Source: Sulfidibacterium sp964588415
GTDB lineage: Bacteria; Bacteroidota; Bacteroidia; Bacteroidales; F082
Assembly (NCBI GenBank): GCA_964588415.1
Contig: CAZPPK010000017.1
Coordinates: 1 to 29,309, forward strand
Direction of reading: 5' to 3'
Length of the DNA: 29,309 bases
The notes beneath the pieces were generated by a model, which ran no database searches, was not told where the DNA came from, and was given only the letters and a program-made list of their open reading frames with translations. Shown in pieces: positions 7,868-16,464 of the stretch; positions within the stretch are counted from its first letter, which is position 1; the number at the start of each line of letters is the position of its first letter. Made by a program: the position numbers and the translations under genes.

Positions 7868-9544
7868 CTAACTTTTTGTTTCAGACGGGTTTTTCTGTTG
7901 AATTCCAAACATAAAAAGGGACGAAAAGAATGCAAAAAGGCTGACGCCCACATGTGATTCCAGTGTGTCGTCGGACAACATGGAGATAAACATGATCAGA
8001 TAAAAGGTTACAAAAAAGTAGTTGCGATAACTTTTGGTTCGAACAACGGGATACAGTAAAGCAAAAATAAAAAACAAAAACCCGAAAATTCCCAAAGCCA
8101 CAAAGACAGATAAAAATTGGTTGCTAGCCAGGGACATATATTTTTTCTGTAGCTTTGATCCCATACTTTTAAATTCATGATAAAAGGCATCTTTTAGGTT
8201 GCCTGTTCCGACCCCGGTCCAAAAATGTGTCCCGATGATGTTCAGTGCAGCTTTTAGATATTCAACTCTTTGAAAAACAGAGCTTCCGTTGGGATCGTCG
8301 TTCTGCTTATAAACTTCATAACCTTTAATTATCTTTAAAAGACGGGAGTGAATGCCGGGATACACTACATAGTTAAAATTGGCCACGCCGTTTTCAATAC
8401 GGCTAATATCAACATTGCTCAGCGATGCTACTCCGGCAGCATCTTTCCTTAGGTTTTTGGAAGTCAGATACCGGATTAAGGTCTGGCTTAGTTGGTTTCC
8501 TTTTTTATCCAACCCGTCAAAAGGAATTTTACTTCTGTTATCCCAGCTTTTCATCAATTCAGGTTCGCAAAGGTATAAGCCTACATATTTCCCGTCTTCA
8601 ATGCCAAAGTCAACAGTATCAAAAACATAAGGATTGCCCAAAGTGGTGTATTTATCAAGATTTTTCAGGTTAACCTTCGGGGCGGTCATCATCGCCTTTA
8701 CTTCGTTTTTAATGTAAAAATAGACGGAAGAAGGTATAACCAACGCCAAAACTACAAACGCCGCTTTCATGTAATAGCTTCTGTTTGATGTGAATGCCAA
8801 ATAGATCAGATAAGCGATACCCACAATTAAAATGGCTACCAGCGAAGTGATGGCTTCCATAAAATATAAAAAGACCAGGAACCACAGGGCCAGTGCTCCC
8901 ATCAGCACCTTTTGTTTTAGAGTAAAAGAAGTTTCTTTTGTAATGAAATATACTAGGATAAAAAAGCCAAAGCTCACATTTAGTCCCAAACGAATAGACG
9001 AAATAAAAGGAGAAATAGCCCGAATGTCAACATATTCTCCTTTCAATAAAATGAAGCTGCTGATCAGGGTTGCTGCAGAAATTGCTAAAAGATAAAAAAG
9101 AAAAACTTTCTTAAGTAACCTATAATCAATCTTTTCCATACCTGAAAATACAAGAGGAAACAACAAAAGCGGCAACTTGACTTTCAGGTCCGTCAGACCG
9201 CTGGAAAAACCTGTTTTATTTATCAGGCCAAGTACAAAAATGAAATAAATCGATGCGAAAACAACGGCGGCTTTGTTATGCCAAAAGGCTCCTGTTTTTT
9301 CGGCGATACAGGAACGTCCGGTACGTAACATATAAAGAATCAGGAAATAAAATCCCTTGAAGAACCCTTTTTGCCTGAAAAAGCGGGCTACTACTACCAG
9401 CTGTATATCCGACCATATCCATAATGCCAGCAGGAGAAAAGAAGCCAGGCTCGTGGTATATTTTGACAATGGCAGGCTGAGCACAAAAAAGATGAGTGCC
9501 CAGCCGTAAAAATAGCTGAAAATGGTTTTTCTCCCATTTTTCAT
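7868..9544 (-). CDS. O-antigen ligase/polymerase-like membrane protein (Wzy_C family)
   Basis: Polytopic inner-membrane protein of the O-antigen ligase (WaaL)/polymerase class, which transfers or joins polysaccharide at the periplasmic face. About ten or more hydrophobic segments are visible: several in the first 280 residues, then a large hydrophilic loop of about 150 residues, then GTHFWTGVGTGNLKDAF followed by three further membrane segments. The GVGxGN motif and the pattern of a long loop before it are typical of the Wzy_C domain. I set the start at the ATG at 9544 (MKNGRKTIFSYF), giving 558 residues; an upstream TTG at 9574 is possible but lies almost against the ctpA stop (9577). The loop is larger than in classical WaaL of about 400 residues. 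It follows ctpA closely, so is likely the last gene of the rnpA-yidD-ctpA unit. Ligase versus polymerase cannot be decided. Confidence 0.83.
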   Translation of the reverse strand: MKNGRKTIFSYFYGWALIFFVLSLPLSKYTTSLASFLLLALWIWSDIQLVVVARFFRQKGFFKGFYFLILYMLRTGRSCIAEKTGAFWHNKAAVVFASIYFIFVLGLINKTGFSSGLTDLKVKLPLLLFPLVFSGMEKIDYRLLKKVFLFYLLAISAATLISSFILLKGEYVDIRAISPFISSIRLGLNVSFGFFILVYFITKETSFTLKQKVLMGALALWFLVFLYFMEAITSLVAILIVGIAYLIYLAFTSNRSYYMKAAFVVLALVIPSSVYFYIKNEVKAMMTAPKVNLKNLDKYTTLGNPYVFDTVDFGIEDGKYVGLYLCEPELMKSWDNRSKIPFDGLDKKGNQLSQTLIRYLTSKNLRKDAAGVASLSNVDISRIENGVANFNYVVYPGIHSRLLKIIKGYEVYKQNDDPNGSSVFQRVEYLKAALNIIGTHFWTGVGTGNLKDAFYHEFKSMGSKLQKKYMSLASNQFLSVFVALGIFGFLFFIFALLYPVVRTKSYRNYFFVTFYLIMFISMLSDDTLESHVGVSLFAFFSSLFMFGIQQKNPSETKS

Positions 9545-9576
9545 AGAAAGGATTTCTTTTTGCGGGTCGGACAAAA

Positions 9577-11256
9577 TTAAAGTTTGACCTTGTCTTTACT
9601 TTTTTTGGCTGTTCTACCGCTTAAAATGTCATCGTATTCCTTTTTATCATTGAGTATCTGAACAGCCTTTGTCACTTCGTTATCGTTAATCAGAGAAGAT
9701 TCCACCTTTCCCGCTTCATAATAGTACCGGGTTACAATTTCCATGCGAAGCATGTCTTCAATTTCACTTTTATGCTTATTCAGGTCTTGTTTTTTCTCCA
9801 AAGTTAAGGTTTTGCTTAAACTGTCAAGTTCTGGTTTTAGCCTGTTATAATAATCTTCACGTTTGGCGCTTTGCTTCAGTCTGTTGATCAGGACTCCTGT
9901 TTCTGTTTTGTAGTCAAAACCTTTTTTGAGAACAAAGGCTTTAAAATTATCGAAAGTAGACTGACTGATCCTGAAATCTGCCGGACTATCAATTTTTTTG
10001 TGATGAAGGACAAAACGATTTCCAAAATCGAAAATGTAATTCTGTGCATAAAGATCACCGGAAACCTGGTTGAATACCCTGGGTTTCATGATGATATCAG
10101 GAGTAATGCCACCGCCATCATAAACCGTTCTTCCGTCTTTGGTTTTAAATGCGAGAATCAGAGAATCGGGAACCTGTTCAGGGGCACCGTTACTATTCCT
10201 TTTGGAATAGTCGATTTTCTGAATACACCGTCCGCTTGGAATGTAATATTTTGCAATGGTAACCTTCAGTTCTCCACCGTAAGGCATTGGAAATACATTT
10301 TGTACCAGACCTTTCCCGTAAGTTTTTTGTCCGATGATTATGCCTCTGTCAAGGTCTTGCATTGAACCGGAAACTATTTCTGAAGCAGAAGCTGTGTTTC
10401 CATTAACAAGAATAGCTAACGGAATTTTAGCATCGGTTACCTGCCCGGTGGTTTTGCGAACTTCACTATTGGTGCCCAGTTTTCCTTTTGTCGTTACAAT
10501 GGTGTTCCCTTTCCTGACAAAAATATTGGCAATGTTTACAGCTTCATTCAACAATCCGCCGCCATTGTTTCGCAAATCGAGAATAACTCCTTTAATATGA
10601 TAATTGTTTTTCAGGTTCAGAAAAGCATTTCTCACATCATTCGCTGCATTTGGGCTGAACTGTGTCAGGCTGATGTAGCCGATATCCCCTCCAACAACAC
10701 CATAATAAGGCACATTGGGAATTTTAACTTTTTCACGGGTAAGGCTCAACTTCGTATTGACAGAATCTCCAAAATGTTTTACTGTGATTGTAATAGACGA
10801 TCCTGGCGTACCTTTTAATTTGCTACTGACATCGGTAGCAGTCATGCCTTTAGCCGATTTTCCATCAATTTTGATGATCTTATCTCCGGCCTTCATTCCG
10901 ACTTTTTGTGCCGGGAAACCTTTGTATGGTTCTGTAATGACAACATAATGATCCTGTTGCTGGATCATGGCGCCAATACCACCGTATTCTCCACGTGTTA
11001 AAAGATTAAATTCACCCAGTTTTTTTTCCGGGATGTAAATCGTATAAGGATCTACGTGGTCAAGCATCGCATCGATAGCAGTTTGAGTCATTTCTACGGG
11101 CTGTATGGTGTCAACATAGTTCAGGTTCAGCTGCCGCATCACATTGGAAAAAATCTCAATGCTTTTTGAAATTTTGAAATTATTGCTTTCCTGTGCCTCT
11201 AACTGTGTAAAAGACAGGAGAATAAGTCCCAGGATAAAAAAATGTTTTTTGATCAT
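9577..11256 (-). CDS. ctpA: C-terminal processing protease, S41 family
   Basis: Periplasmic serine protease with a Ser-Lys dyad that trims or degrades envelope proteins from their C-terminus. From the ATG at 11256 (MIKKHFFILGLILLSF) the protein has 559 residues: signal peptide 1-22 ending at AQ, a helical N-terminal region, a PDZ domain at about 87-165 (GEYGGIGAMI ... AGDKIIKIDGKSA), and the S41 core. S290 in NTASASEI and K315 in TYGKG are 25 residues apart, exactly as in characterised Ctp enzymes. LDLRNNGGG at 226-234 is the usual core motif. A C-terminal extension (about 400-559) is common in Bacteroidota tail-specific proteases. A longer frame to 11307 would run into yidD and is rejected. 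It is 17 bp downstream of yidD and 32 bp upstream of the ligase gene. ctpA is the generic family symbol. Confidence 0.95.
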   Translation of the reverse strand: MIKKHFFILGLILLSFTQLEAQESNNFKISKSIEIFSNVMRQLNLNYVDTIQPVEMTQTAIDAMLDHVDPYTIYIPEKKLGEFNLLTRGEYGGIGAMIQQQDHYVVITEPYKGFPAQKVGMKAGDKIIKIDGKSAKGMTATDVSSKLKGTPGSSITITVKHFGDSVNTKLSLTREKVKIPNVPYYGVVGGDIGYISLTQFSPNAANDVRNAFLNLKNNYHIKGVILDLRNNGGGLLNEAVNIANIFVRKGNTIVTTKGKLGTNSEVRKTTGQVTDAKIPLAILVNGNTASASEIVSGSMQDLDRGIIIGQKTYGKGLVQNVFPMPYGGELKVTIAKYYIPSGRCIQKIDYSKRNSNGAPEQVPDSLILAFKTKDGRTVYDGGGITPDIIMKPRVFNQVSGDLYAQNYIFDFGNRFVLHHKKIDSPADFRISQSTFDNFKAFVLKKGFDYKTETGVLINRLKQSAKREDYYNRLKPELDSLSKTLTLEKKQDLNKHKSEIEDMLRMEIVTRYYYEAGKVESSLINDNEVTKAVQILNDKKEYDDILSGRTAKKSKDKVKL

Positions 11257-11273
11257 TAGAATTAAATTTTGAT

Positions 11274-11495
11274 TTATGGAACAGGGTCGTAACCGCTCCC
11301 TCCCCACGGATTGCAGGAGAGAATTCTTTTAAATGCCAGCCAGCCTCCTTTAAAAGCCCCGTATTTTTTAATGGCCTCTACGCCATAAACGGAACAAGTT
11401 GGCGTATATCGGCATCCGTGCCCTATGTAGGGCGATAATGTATATTGATATATTCTAATCAGAAGAATAAAAAATTTAGACAGTAGCTTGTTCAC
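11274..11495 (-). CDS. yidD: Membrane protein insertion efficiency factor YidD
   Basis: Small membrane-associated protein thought to assist YidC-dependent insertion of inner-membrane proteins. The signature is clear in 73 residues: a hydrophobic amphipathic N-terminus, YQYTLSPYIGHGCRYTPTCSVY at 16-37 (read as its conserved parts LSP, C28 and C34), then ALxxG-like GAFKGGW and the end NPWGGSGYDPVP. It overlaps the 3' end of rnpA by 20 bp, the classic rnpA-yidD arrangement, but rpmH and yidC are not here. Confidence 0.96.
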   Translation of the reverse strand: MNKLLSKFFILLIRIYQYTLSPYIGHGCRYTPTCSVYGVEAIKKYGAFKGGWLAFKRILSCNPWGGSGYDPVP

Positions 11496-11871
11496 TTTTC
11501 AGTAATTCTTGCAAAATTAGGATTATTTTCTTCTCAACCTCTTCGTAATCGGGGATGACATTTCCCGTATGAATCAAACCAATTACCCAGGTTGCCGGAC
11601 ATGTTTCCGAATCAGATCCTCCACAGAGAATACCTTTGTTCTTCCGGTAAGCTTCCCGGACCAACCTTTTGATACGATTTCGGTCAATAGCACGTTTAAA
11701 ATTACGTTTCGAAACACTAATCAGTACTTTTGCAGGATACTCTTCAGCATCTTCCAACTTGAAATAAAATACTTTAAATGGAAATTTGAAGAAAGACTTG
11801 CCCTCTTTAAACAACTTTCCAATCAGTTTTTTTTCGTGTAACCGTTCTTCTTTTTTAAACTGTTGCTTCAC
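11476..11871 (-). CDS. rnpA: Ribonuclease P protein component
   Basis: Protein subunit of RNase P, which with the catalytic RNA removes the 5' leader of tRNA precursors. The RNR signature is at 56-76 with R64-N65-R66 in the sequence KRAIDRNRIKRLVREAYR. The N-terminal region LHEKKLIGKLFKEGKSF matches the family. The length of 131 residues is normal. It is the first gene of an apparent rnpA-yidD-ctpA-ligase unit. A TAnnTTTG promoter element lies about 50 bp upstream. Confidence 0.95.
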   Translation of the reverse strand: MKQQFKKEERLHEKKLIGKLFKEGKSFFKFPFKVFYFKLEDAEEYPAKVLISVSKRNFKRAIDRNRIKRLVREAYRKNKGILCGGSDSETCPATWVIGLIHTGNVIPDYEEVEKKIILILQELLKSEQATV

Positions 11872-11919
11872 TTTTTTATCAGTTGCAATTCAGAAAGTGG
11901 TTTTACTTTCCGTTACCTG

Positions 11920-11927
11920 CAAAAATA
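11920..11927 (-). promoter_or_regulatory. Putative -7 element of the rnpA operon
   Basis: Reading the minus strand, TATTTTTG matches TAnnTTTG exactly, 49 bp upstream of the rnpA ATG. No convincing -33 TTG was found at the expected distance. Confidence 0.4.
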
Positions 11928-11976
11928 AAGGTAATTATTTAAAAAAATCTGTTCAGGTTTCAGAAGTGATGTTGAT

Positions 11977-13191
11977 TTAAAATTCTTTAACAGAGAGGAC
12001 GCCTTCAGAAGAACGACCAGAGTTATCAGTTTTCATCAGCGCTTCAAGCCTGGATGTCGTGTTTTTCCAATGAAAGTTTTCCTGAACAAAAAGGAAAGCT
12101 TTATCAGCGATCTCATTTTGCTTTTCTTTCGAATCTAGCAGATTCAGAATGTTTTCTGCAAGTTCACGGGCAGTTTCTCCAATCAAAATTTCTTCACCGG
12201 ATTTGGCATGCAAGGCAGCATTGGCCAGGGGCGTGGTGATGGATGGAATTTTCAAAGCCATGGCTTCCAGCAGCTTGTTTTGCAAACCGGTACCGATCCG
12301 CATAGGAGCAATAAAGATTCTCGATATCAAATATGCTTCGCGGATGTCCTCCATCCAGCCACTGACCTTGACTTTTTCTCCTGAAAGATTTTTGACTTTT
12401 TGGCTTGGATTTGCTCCAGCAAGAAGCAACGTAATTTCAGGTTTTTGTTTCCACACCAGTGGCATGATTTCTTTAACCAGAAAGAGTGCTGCATCCACAT
12501 TGGGAGGATAATTCATATTTCCACTAAAGACGATGTCATGTATTTTCTCTGTCGGTTTGGGAGAAAAATAATCCATATCCACACCATTTTTGATGACCTG
12601 AATCTCCATTCTTTCAGGATGAGATATCAGATCCCGGTCCTGTTCCGAGATAATGGTCTTATGATCAAAGGCATTAAAAACAAGGTTTTCAAAACGGACA
12701 AGTCTTTTGAATTCCATTTTGAGGACTGTCTTAGCAGGAAACAAAGCGTGTTCCATTCTTCTTTTCATTCCATAGGAAAAGGCATCCTGGTAATCGAGTG
12801 TTTTTGGGATGGGAATTCCCATCAGATAAGGCGCCACGCGCACCAGCTGCCCGTACAAATGATCTGGTTTGTACTCTTCTATGAGCTTTTTGATTTTCTT
12901 TGATGCTTTTCTACTGAAGAAATATCCGGTTTGCAGCGGAAGTCTTGAAAAATAAGCTTTTACGATATTTAAGATACGTACCCAAAACGGTAGTTCAATA
13001 AAATTGACCGAGCGGCAATAGGGTTGCAATTCGGCGAAAGCCTGTTGTTTGGCTGCTTTCCGGATAGAGTTCAGTGCACAGAGGATAATTTCATTGTTTC
13101 TGGAAAGCCATTTGATTTGGTTAAAAGCCCTGAGTTTGTCTCCTTTTTCGAGAGGGTACGGAATCCTTGAAAGCAAAACGAAAATCCTCAT
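11977..13191 (-). CDS. Family 4 glycosyltransferase (second of pair)
   Basis: GT-B fold sugar transferase, probably acting on a lipid-linked envelope glycan at the cytoplasmic face. The start MRIFVLLSRIPYPLEKGDK with its glycine/lysine-rich first loop is typical of GT4 enzymes, and the C-terminal donor-binding region shows APMRIGTGLQNKLLEAMALKIPSIT with the two conserved glutamate-side positions of the EX7E type. FSGNMNYPPNVDAA marks the domain linker. I chose the ATG at 13191 (404 residues); extending to a TTG at 13224 adds unrelated residues and nearly touches the previous gene. It follows the first glycosyltransferase by 36 bp. The N-terminus resembles exopolysaccharide-type transferases of the Stp1 group, but the sugar is unknown. 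Confidence 0.85.
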   Translation of the reverse strand: MRIFVLLSRIPYPLEKGDKLRAFNQIKWLSRNNEIILCALNSIRKAAKQQAFAELQPYCRSVNFIELPFWVRILNIVKAYFSRLPLQTGYFFSRKASKKIKKLIEEYKPDHLYGQLVRVAPYLMGIPIPKTLDYQDAFSYGMKRRMEHALFPAKTVLKMEFKRLVRFENLVFNAFDHKTIISEQDRDLISHPERMEIQVIKNGVDMDYFSPKPTEKIHDIVFSGNMNYPPNVDAALFLVKEIMPLVWKQKPEITLLLAGANPSQKVKNLSGEKVKVSGWMEDIREAYLISRIFIAPMRIGTGLQNKLLEAMALKIPSITTPLANAALHAKSGEEILIGETARELAENILNLLDSKEKQNEIADKAFLFVQENFHWKNTTSRLEALMKTDNSGRSSEGVLSVKEF

Positions 13192-13227
13192 AAATATTAG
13201 TTTTGAGTCAGGCTGAAACCACAAAAA

Positions 13228-14415
13228 TCATAAAATTTTCTGATACAGTTCTGTCAGTTGCCTTATAATTTCATGGTTTTGGTGTCTCTCGGCCACCAAT
13301 CGACGAGCGGCTGTGCCCATTTTTTCAGCCACTTCGGGTTGTGTGTACAAGGTGCTGACTGCCTGAATAAATTCTTCAGCCGTATTGGCAATGAAAATGT
13401 TTTTCCCATCTTCACAATCAATCCCTTCAGCTCCTACGCGCGTTGAAACCACGGCTTTTCCCAGGCTCATACTTTCAATGATTTTGATGCGCACCCCGCT
13501 TCCTGAAAACAAAGGAACAATTGCTATTTTTTTGGAACGGACAAATTGTTCCGCATCCACTACCTCGCCCATGATGACAATATTATTTGCTTTCAATTGC
13601 AGCAACCACTTAGGCATTTCGCGGCCTGCAAGGTAAAACTTTAGTTGAGGGAATTTACTGTTCAGGGAAGGCCAGACGTTTTTTAAAAACCACTGAATGC
13701 CTTCGATGTTGGGCATCCAGTTCATGGCGCCAATATAAAACAGGGCATTTTCAGTTTCCTGATCGCCCAGCTTTTCTGGAAGCTTTACTCCGTAAGGAAT
13801 CGTTATTATTTTGGTGGCAGTATGATTTTTAAAAAATTCAGCATCTTTTTCCGTGATGGGTAAAAGAGCGTCCACCTGATTAAGTGCCTTTAATTCATAA
13901 TCTTTCAGCGTTTTGAAAAGATGATAAAAATAGATTCCTTTTAATGAATATATGTTTTTGGAATACATTCGTTGCCAGATGAGATGTTCGATGTTGTGAA
14001 GGCGCAACACAATCTTTGAATGAGTATTGGCTCTGATCACCGGAACATAAGGCACCATAAATAATGTTTCCAGCTGAATAATATCATAATCATTCGCTTT
14101 CAGAACCTGCATCAGTTTTGTCTTGAATATTTCAGAAACAAACCGGGCTACATGATAAGATTTTCCCAAGATAAAATTCAGAAATGCCGGCCAAACCTTC
14201 ACAGAAAGATCCAGGTCAACCCACTCGATGTTCGTTTTATTGAGATATTCCGGGGGAACATTTTCTTTACGGACGTTGTATTTTTTGGAATTAACAGCCA
14301 AAACTTTAATGGAATGTCCTGCTTCTAATAACCCTTCAACCATTTGGTTCATGGCCATTGCGCCGCCTTCTTTTGGGGGCCAGGGAGATTTGTTGCAAAG
14401 AAACAGAATCTTCAA
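13228..14415 (-). CDS. Family 4 glycosyltransferase (first of pair), TTG start
   Basis: GT-B sugar transferase of 395 residues related in layout to the next gene. It starts MKILFLCNKSPWPPKEGG, and the linker IGAMNWMPNIEG and donor-binding segment SGSGVRIKIIESMSLGKAVVST are typical of GT4. The start codon must be TTG at 14415: an in-frame TGA lies three codons upstream, and the next ATG would delete the conserved N-terminal strand and loop. The gene is 11 bp downstream of the LptF/LptG-type permease and 36 bp upstream of the second transferase, so the three are almost certainly one operon. The sugar donor and acceptor are unknown; the linkage to a lipopolysaccharide-export permease suggests LPS or a related surface glycan. 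Confidence 0.87.
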   Translation of the reverse strand: MKILFLCNKSPWPPKEGGAMAMNQMVEGLLEAGHSIKVLAVNSKKYNVRKENVPPEYLNKTNIEWVDLDLSVKVWPAFLNFILGKSYHVARFVSEIFKTKLMQVLKANDYDIIQLETLFMVPYVPVIRANTHSKIVLRLHNIEHLIWQRMYSKNIYSLKGIYFYHLFKTLKDYELKALNQVDALLPITEKDAEFFKNHTATKIITIPYGVKLPEKLGDQETENALFYIGAMNWMPNIEGIQWFLKNVWPSLNSKFPQLKFYLAGREMPKWLLQLKANNIVIMGEVVDAEQFVRSKKIAIVPLFSGSGVRIKIIESMSLGKAVVSTRVGAEGIDCEDGKNIFIANTAEEFIQAVSTLYTQPEVAEKMGTAARRLVAERHQNHEIIRQLTELYQKIL

Positions 14416-14426
14416 AACGTTTCAGG

Positions 14427-15944
14427 TTAAAGTGTTTTTTTTGAAGGTATTTTGGATTTTATCCATATTGAAGCAGCCTCATAAAAGATCAATATCTTTT
14501 TCAATGCTTTGTGACTTTCAAAATATTTTCGCCAGCTCTCAGCATCTACCAAAGGGGAATCCGAGGTGGCTTTATAAGTTAAAAACAGTCCCAGCGGGAG
14601 AATTACAAATGTTGAGAGCCACATCCCAAAAATCATACTCATTTCGCCGGCTTTTGCTGATTTCTCACCGGTAACAGAGATCACATGATAAATGACAAAA
14701 AATAACACTGAAATTACCAAAGGCAGTCCCAGACCACCTTTTCGGATGATGGCCCCCAACGGTGCCCCGATAAAGAAAAAGATAAGGCAGGCGAGCGAAA
14801 GTTTGAATTTCTGGTTCCAGACCACCTCATGGTCAATGATGAGATCTTCTTTAGGCTTTACATATTTCTGTATGTGAAACAGCAGATCATCTTTGGCATA
14901 CCGCGCATTGTTCTGAGCATAATCTATGATTTGTTTCTTTGCCTTCAGGTCGAAATTTTTAAGAAGCGGATATTTGATCCTGGCGTTATCCTGAATCTCC
15001 TTTTCCGGTATCTTGTGCTTTAAGGTTATTTTGCCGGTGTCTGCCCTGGCAAGATAACCGAATTTTCGAATACTGATCTTCCGGAAAACAACTTGCCTTT
15101 CAACCAGTTGTTTACTGAGTGAATCTATGGCATGGTCGAGTTGGCTGACGTTAAGCATGGAATAGTTACTCTTGAAAAGATCCTCGTTGGTACGGTGAAG
15201 ATCCAGTTGCGAAAGATCGAAAGTAAGGCTTTCCTTATCAAATTTCATAAATTCAAAAGGCCGTTTGGTCTGATAATCTGTTTCATTGGTAATGTCATGA
15301 TATGAGTAGCCGTTATATAGCGTAAAAATCATTTTTTGCTGATTCGGGGTCAGTTCCATAATGCCCTTCTTCGCTACCGTAACTTTTGTGTTGCCCTGGC
15401 GGTTTGTATGATCGTAGATCATGACATCATAAATGGTCTTGTTGTCTTTGTCTTTTCTTCCTGCGCGAATGACGTATCCGTTTAGGTCGTTGTCAAACAC
15501 GCCTTCATCAAGGTTAAAAGCCAATTTTTTTTGCCGGACATCATAAAGCAGCGAACCGAATTTCAGGTTCGCGACAGGATAAATATAATTGGAAAACAGG
15601 AAAGCGCTTACGCTGATGACCACGGCGAGAATACTTAAAGGCCGCATGGCCTTGCTTAGGGAAATGCCGGCACTTTTAAAAGCTACCAACTCGTAATGCT
15701 CTCCCAGATTTCCGAAAGTCATCAACGACGACAGCAGCACAGCCAGGGGAAGTGCCATCGGAACAAAAGTGGCTGAAGCATAAAATAACAACTGCGATAT
15801 GACCGCCCCATCCAGTCCTTTCCCGACAAGGTCATCAACATATTTCCAGAGAAATTGCATCAGGAGAACGAAAATAGTGATGAAAAAAGTCAGCACGAAA
15901 GGCCCCAGATAAGACCGTAACATATAGAGATGTAGCTTTTTCAT
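14427..15944 (-). CDS. LptF/LptG-family permease (YjgP/YjgQ)
   Basis: Membrane subunit of the LptB2FG-type transporter that extracts lipopolysaccharide from the inner membrane and feeds it to the periplasmic bridge. Membrane segments are visible at about 13-33, 50-75 and 98-120, followed by a long periplasmic domain (about 125-370), then three more segments at about 385-405, 410-430 and 440-465. LPLAVLLSSLMTFGNLGEHYE around 65-85 is the typical coupling-helix region (quoted here by its parts GNLGE and HYELVAFKSAG). The length of 505 residues is longer than E. coli LptF/G (about 360) because of the larger periplasmic domain, as in other Bacteroidota. It heads the operon with two glycosyltransferases. 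LptF and LptG cannot be told apart here, so no symbol is given. Confidence 0.92.
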   Translation of the reverse strand: MKKLHLYMLRSYLGPFVLTFFITIFVLLMQFLWKYVDDLVGKGLDGAVISQLLFYASATFVPMALPLAVLLSSLMTFGNLGEHYELVAFKSAGISLSKAMRPLSILAVVISVSAFLFSNYIYPVANLKFGSLLYDVRQKKLAFNLDEGVFDNDLNGYVIRAGRKDKDNKTIYDVMIYDHTNRQGNTKVTVAKKGIMELTPNQQKMIFTLYNGYSYHDITNETDYQTKRPFEFMKFDKESLTFDLSQLDLHRTNEDLFKSNYSMLNVSQLDHAIDSLSKQLVERQVVFRKISIRKFGYLARADTGKITLKHKIPEKEIQDNARIKYPLLKNFDLKAKKQIIDYAQNNARYAKDDLLFHIQKYVKPKEDLIIDHEVVWNQKFKLSLACLIFFFIGAPLGAIIRKGGLGLPLVISVLFFVIYHVISVTGEKSAKAGEMSMIFGMWLSTFVILPLGLFLTYKATSDSPLVDAESWRKYFESHKALKKILIFYEAASIWIKSKIPSKKTL

Positions 15945-15966
15945 TCCCCTGTTTTGAAAATTTTCA

Positions 15967-15974
15967 CAAAGATA
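15967..15974 (-). promoter_or_regulatory. Putative -7 element of the lptF/G-glycosyltransferase operon
   Basis: Minus-strand TATCTTTG fits TAnnTTTG exactly, 23 bp upstream of the permease ATG. No clear -33 element is seen. Confidence 0.4.
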
Positions 15975-16010
15975 GATATTCTGGTGAGTGATTTCTATTT
16001 ATGAAATTTG

Positions 16011-16110
16011 AATCCGCCTGAGGCGGACAAGGGATTAATTCCCCGCCCCTTGGGGCGATTAATAATCTCCTTTTGATACCCCGCTGCTCTGCGGCGGGGG
16101 TAGTTTATTT
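16011..16110 (+). repeat. Intergenic three-hairpin repeat, copy 3
   Basis: Third near-identical copy in the same orientation, with all three hairpins conserved. The C run before the second hairpin is only 4 long, and the right end reads GTAGTTTATT instead of GTAGTTCATT. It lies in the gap between the permease operon (leftward) and dnaK (rightward). Confidence 0.93.
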
Positions 16111-16165
16111 TCGAATTACCACAAAAGCAAAAACGAACTCTTAAAGCAACCAGAATCGGCTGATT

Positions 16166-16354
16166 TTACCTTTCTGTGACGTTCTTTCCGGCAGTAGAAA
16201 CTAATTTGATTTCTGTCGTTTTGTCAGAAGGATCTGGATGGTTGATAAAAGTGTTTTTCATAATCAAAAATAAAAATAACACATTGATATTCAAAGAAAT
16301 AAATAATATATAAAATTCATTTTTGAAAGGCTGACTTTTCCTTTTTATCATCAT
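16166..16354 (-). CDS. Possible small membrane protein, unrecognised
   Basis: A 62-residue frame beginning MMIKRKSQPFKNEF, with one hydrophobic stretch at about 15-32 (YILFISLNINVLFLFLIM) and a polar, charged tail. I recognise no family. There is no good ribosome-binding site or promoter at a sensible distance. The rest of the 355-bp gap between repeat copy 3 and dnaK shows nothing else that I can support. It may be chance. Confidence 0.22.
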   Translation of the reverse strand: MMIKRKSQPFKNEFYILFISLNINVLFLFLIMKNTFINHPDPSDKTTEIKLVSTAGKNVTER

Positions 16355-16449
16355 CTAAAGATATTTTACTGCCTTCATGTTTTCTTTGGCATAATCCTTG
16401 ACCTAAGTAGAGCACGACAAAAATTGACTATATCAATACATTAATATTT

Positions 16450-16456
16450 AAGGAGG
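16450..16456 (+). promoter_or_regulatory. Strong Shine-Dalgarno of dnaK
   Basis: AAGGAGG with 8 nt to the ATG at 16465. Most genes in the window have weak or no such sequence, so this stands out. It also fixes the dnaK start. I did not find a convincing TAnnTTTG promoter or a CIRCE operator between 16110 and 16450. Confidence 0.75.
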
Positions 16457-16464
16457 AAAATTAA

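Noticed and set aside
9871..10365. 164-residue plus-strand frame opposite ctpA
   Set aside because: It lies wholly antisense to a well-supported protease gene and shows no family features.
11930..11965. Terminator after the second glycosyltransferase
   Set aside because: A T7 run is present on the minus strand but the stem (TCTG/CAGA) is only 4 bp, too weak to claim.
4464..16110. CRISPR array made of the GC-rich repeats
   Set aside because: Copies are thousands of bases apart, are themselves internally hairpinned, and no cas genes or regular spacers exist.
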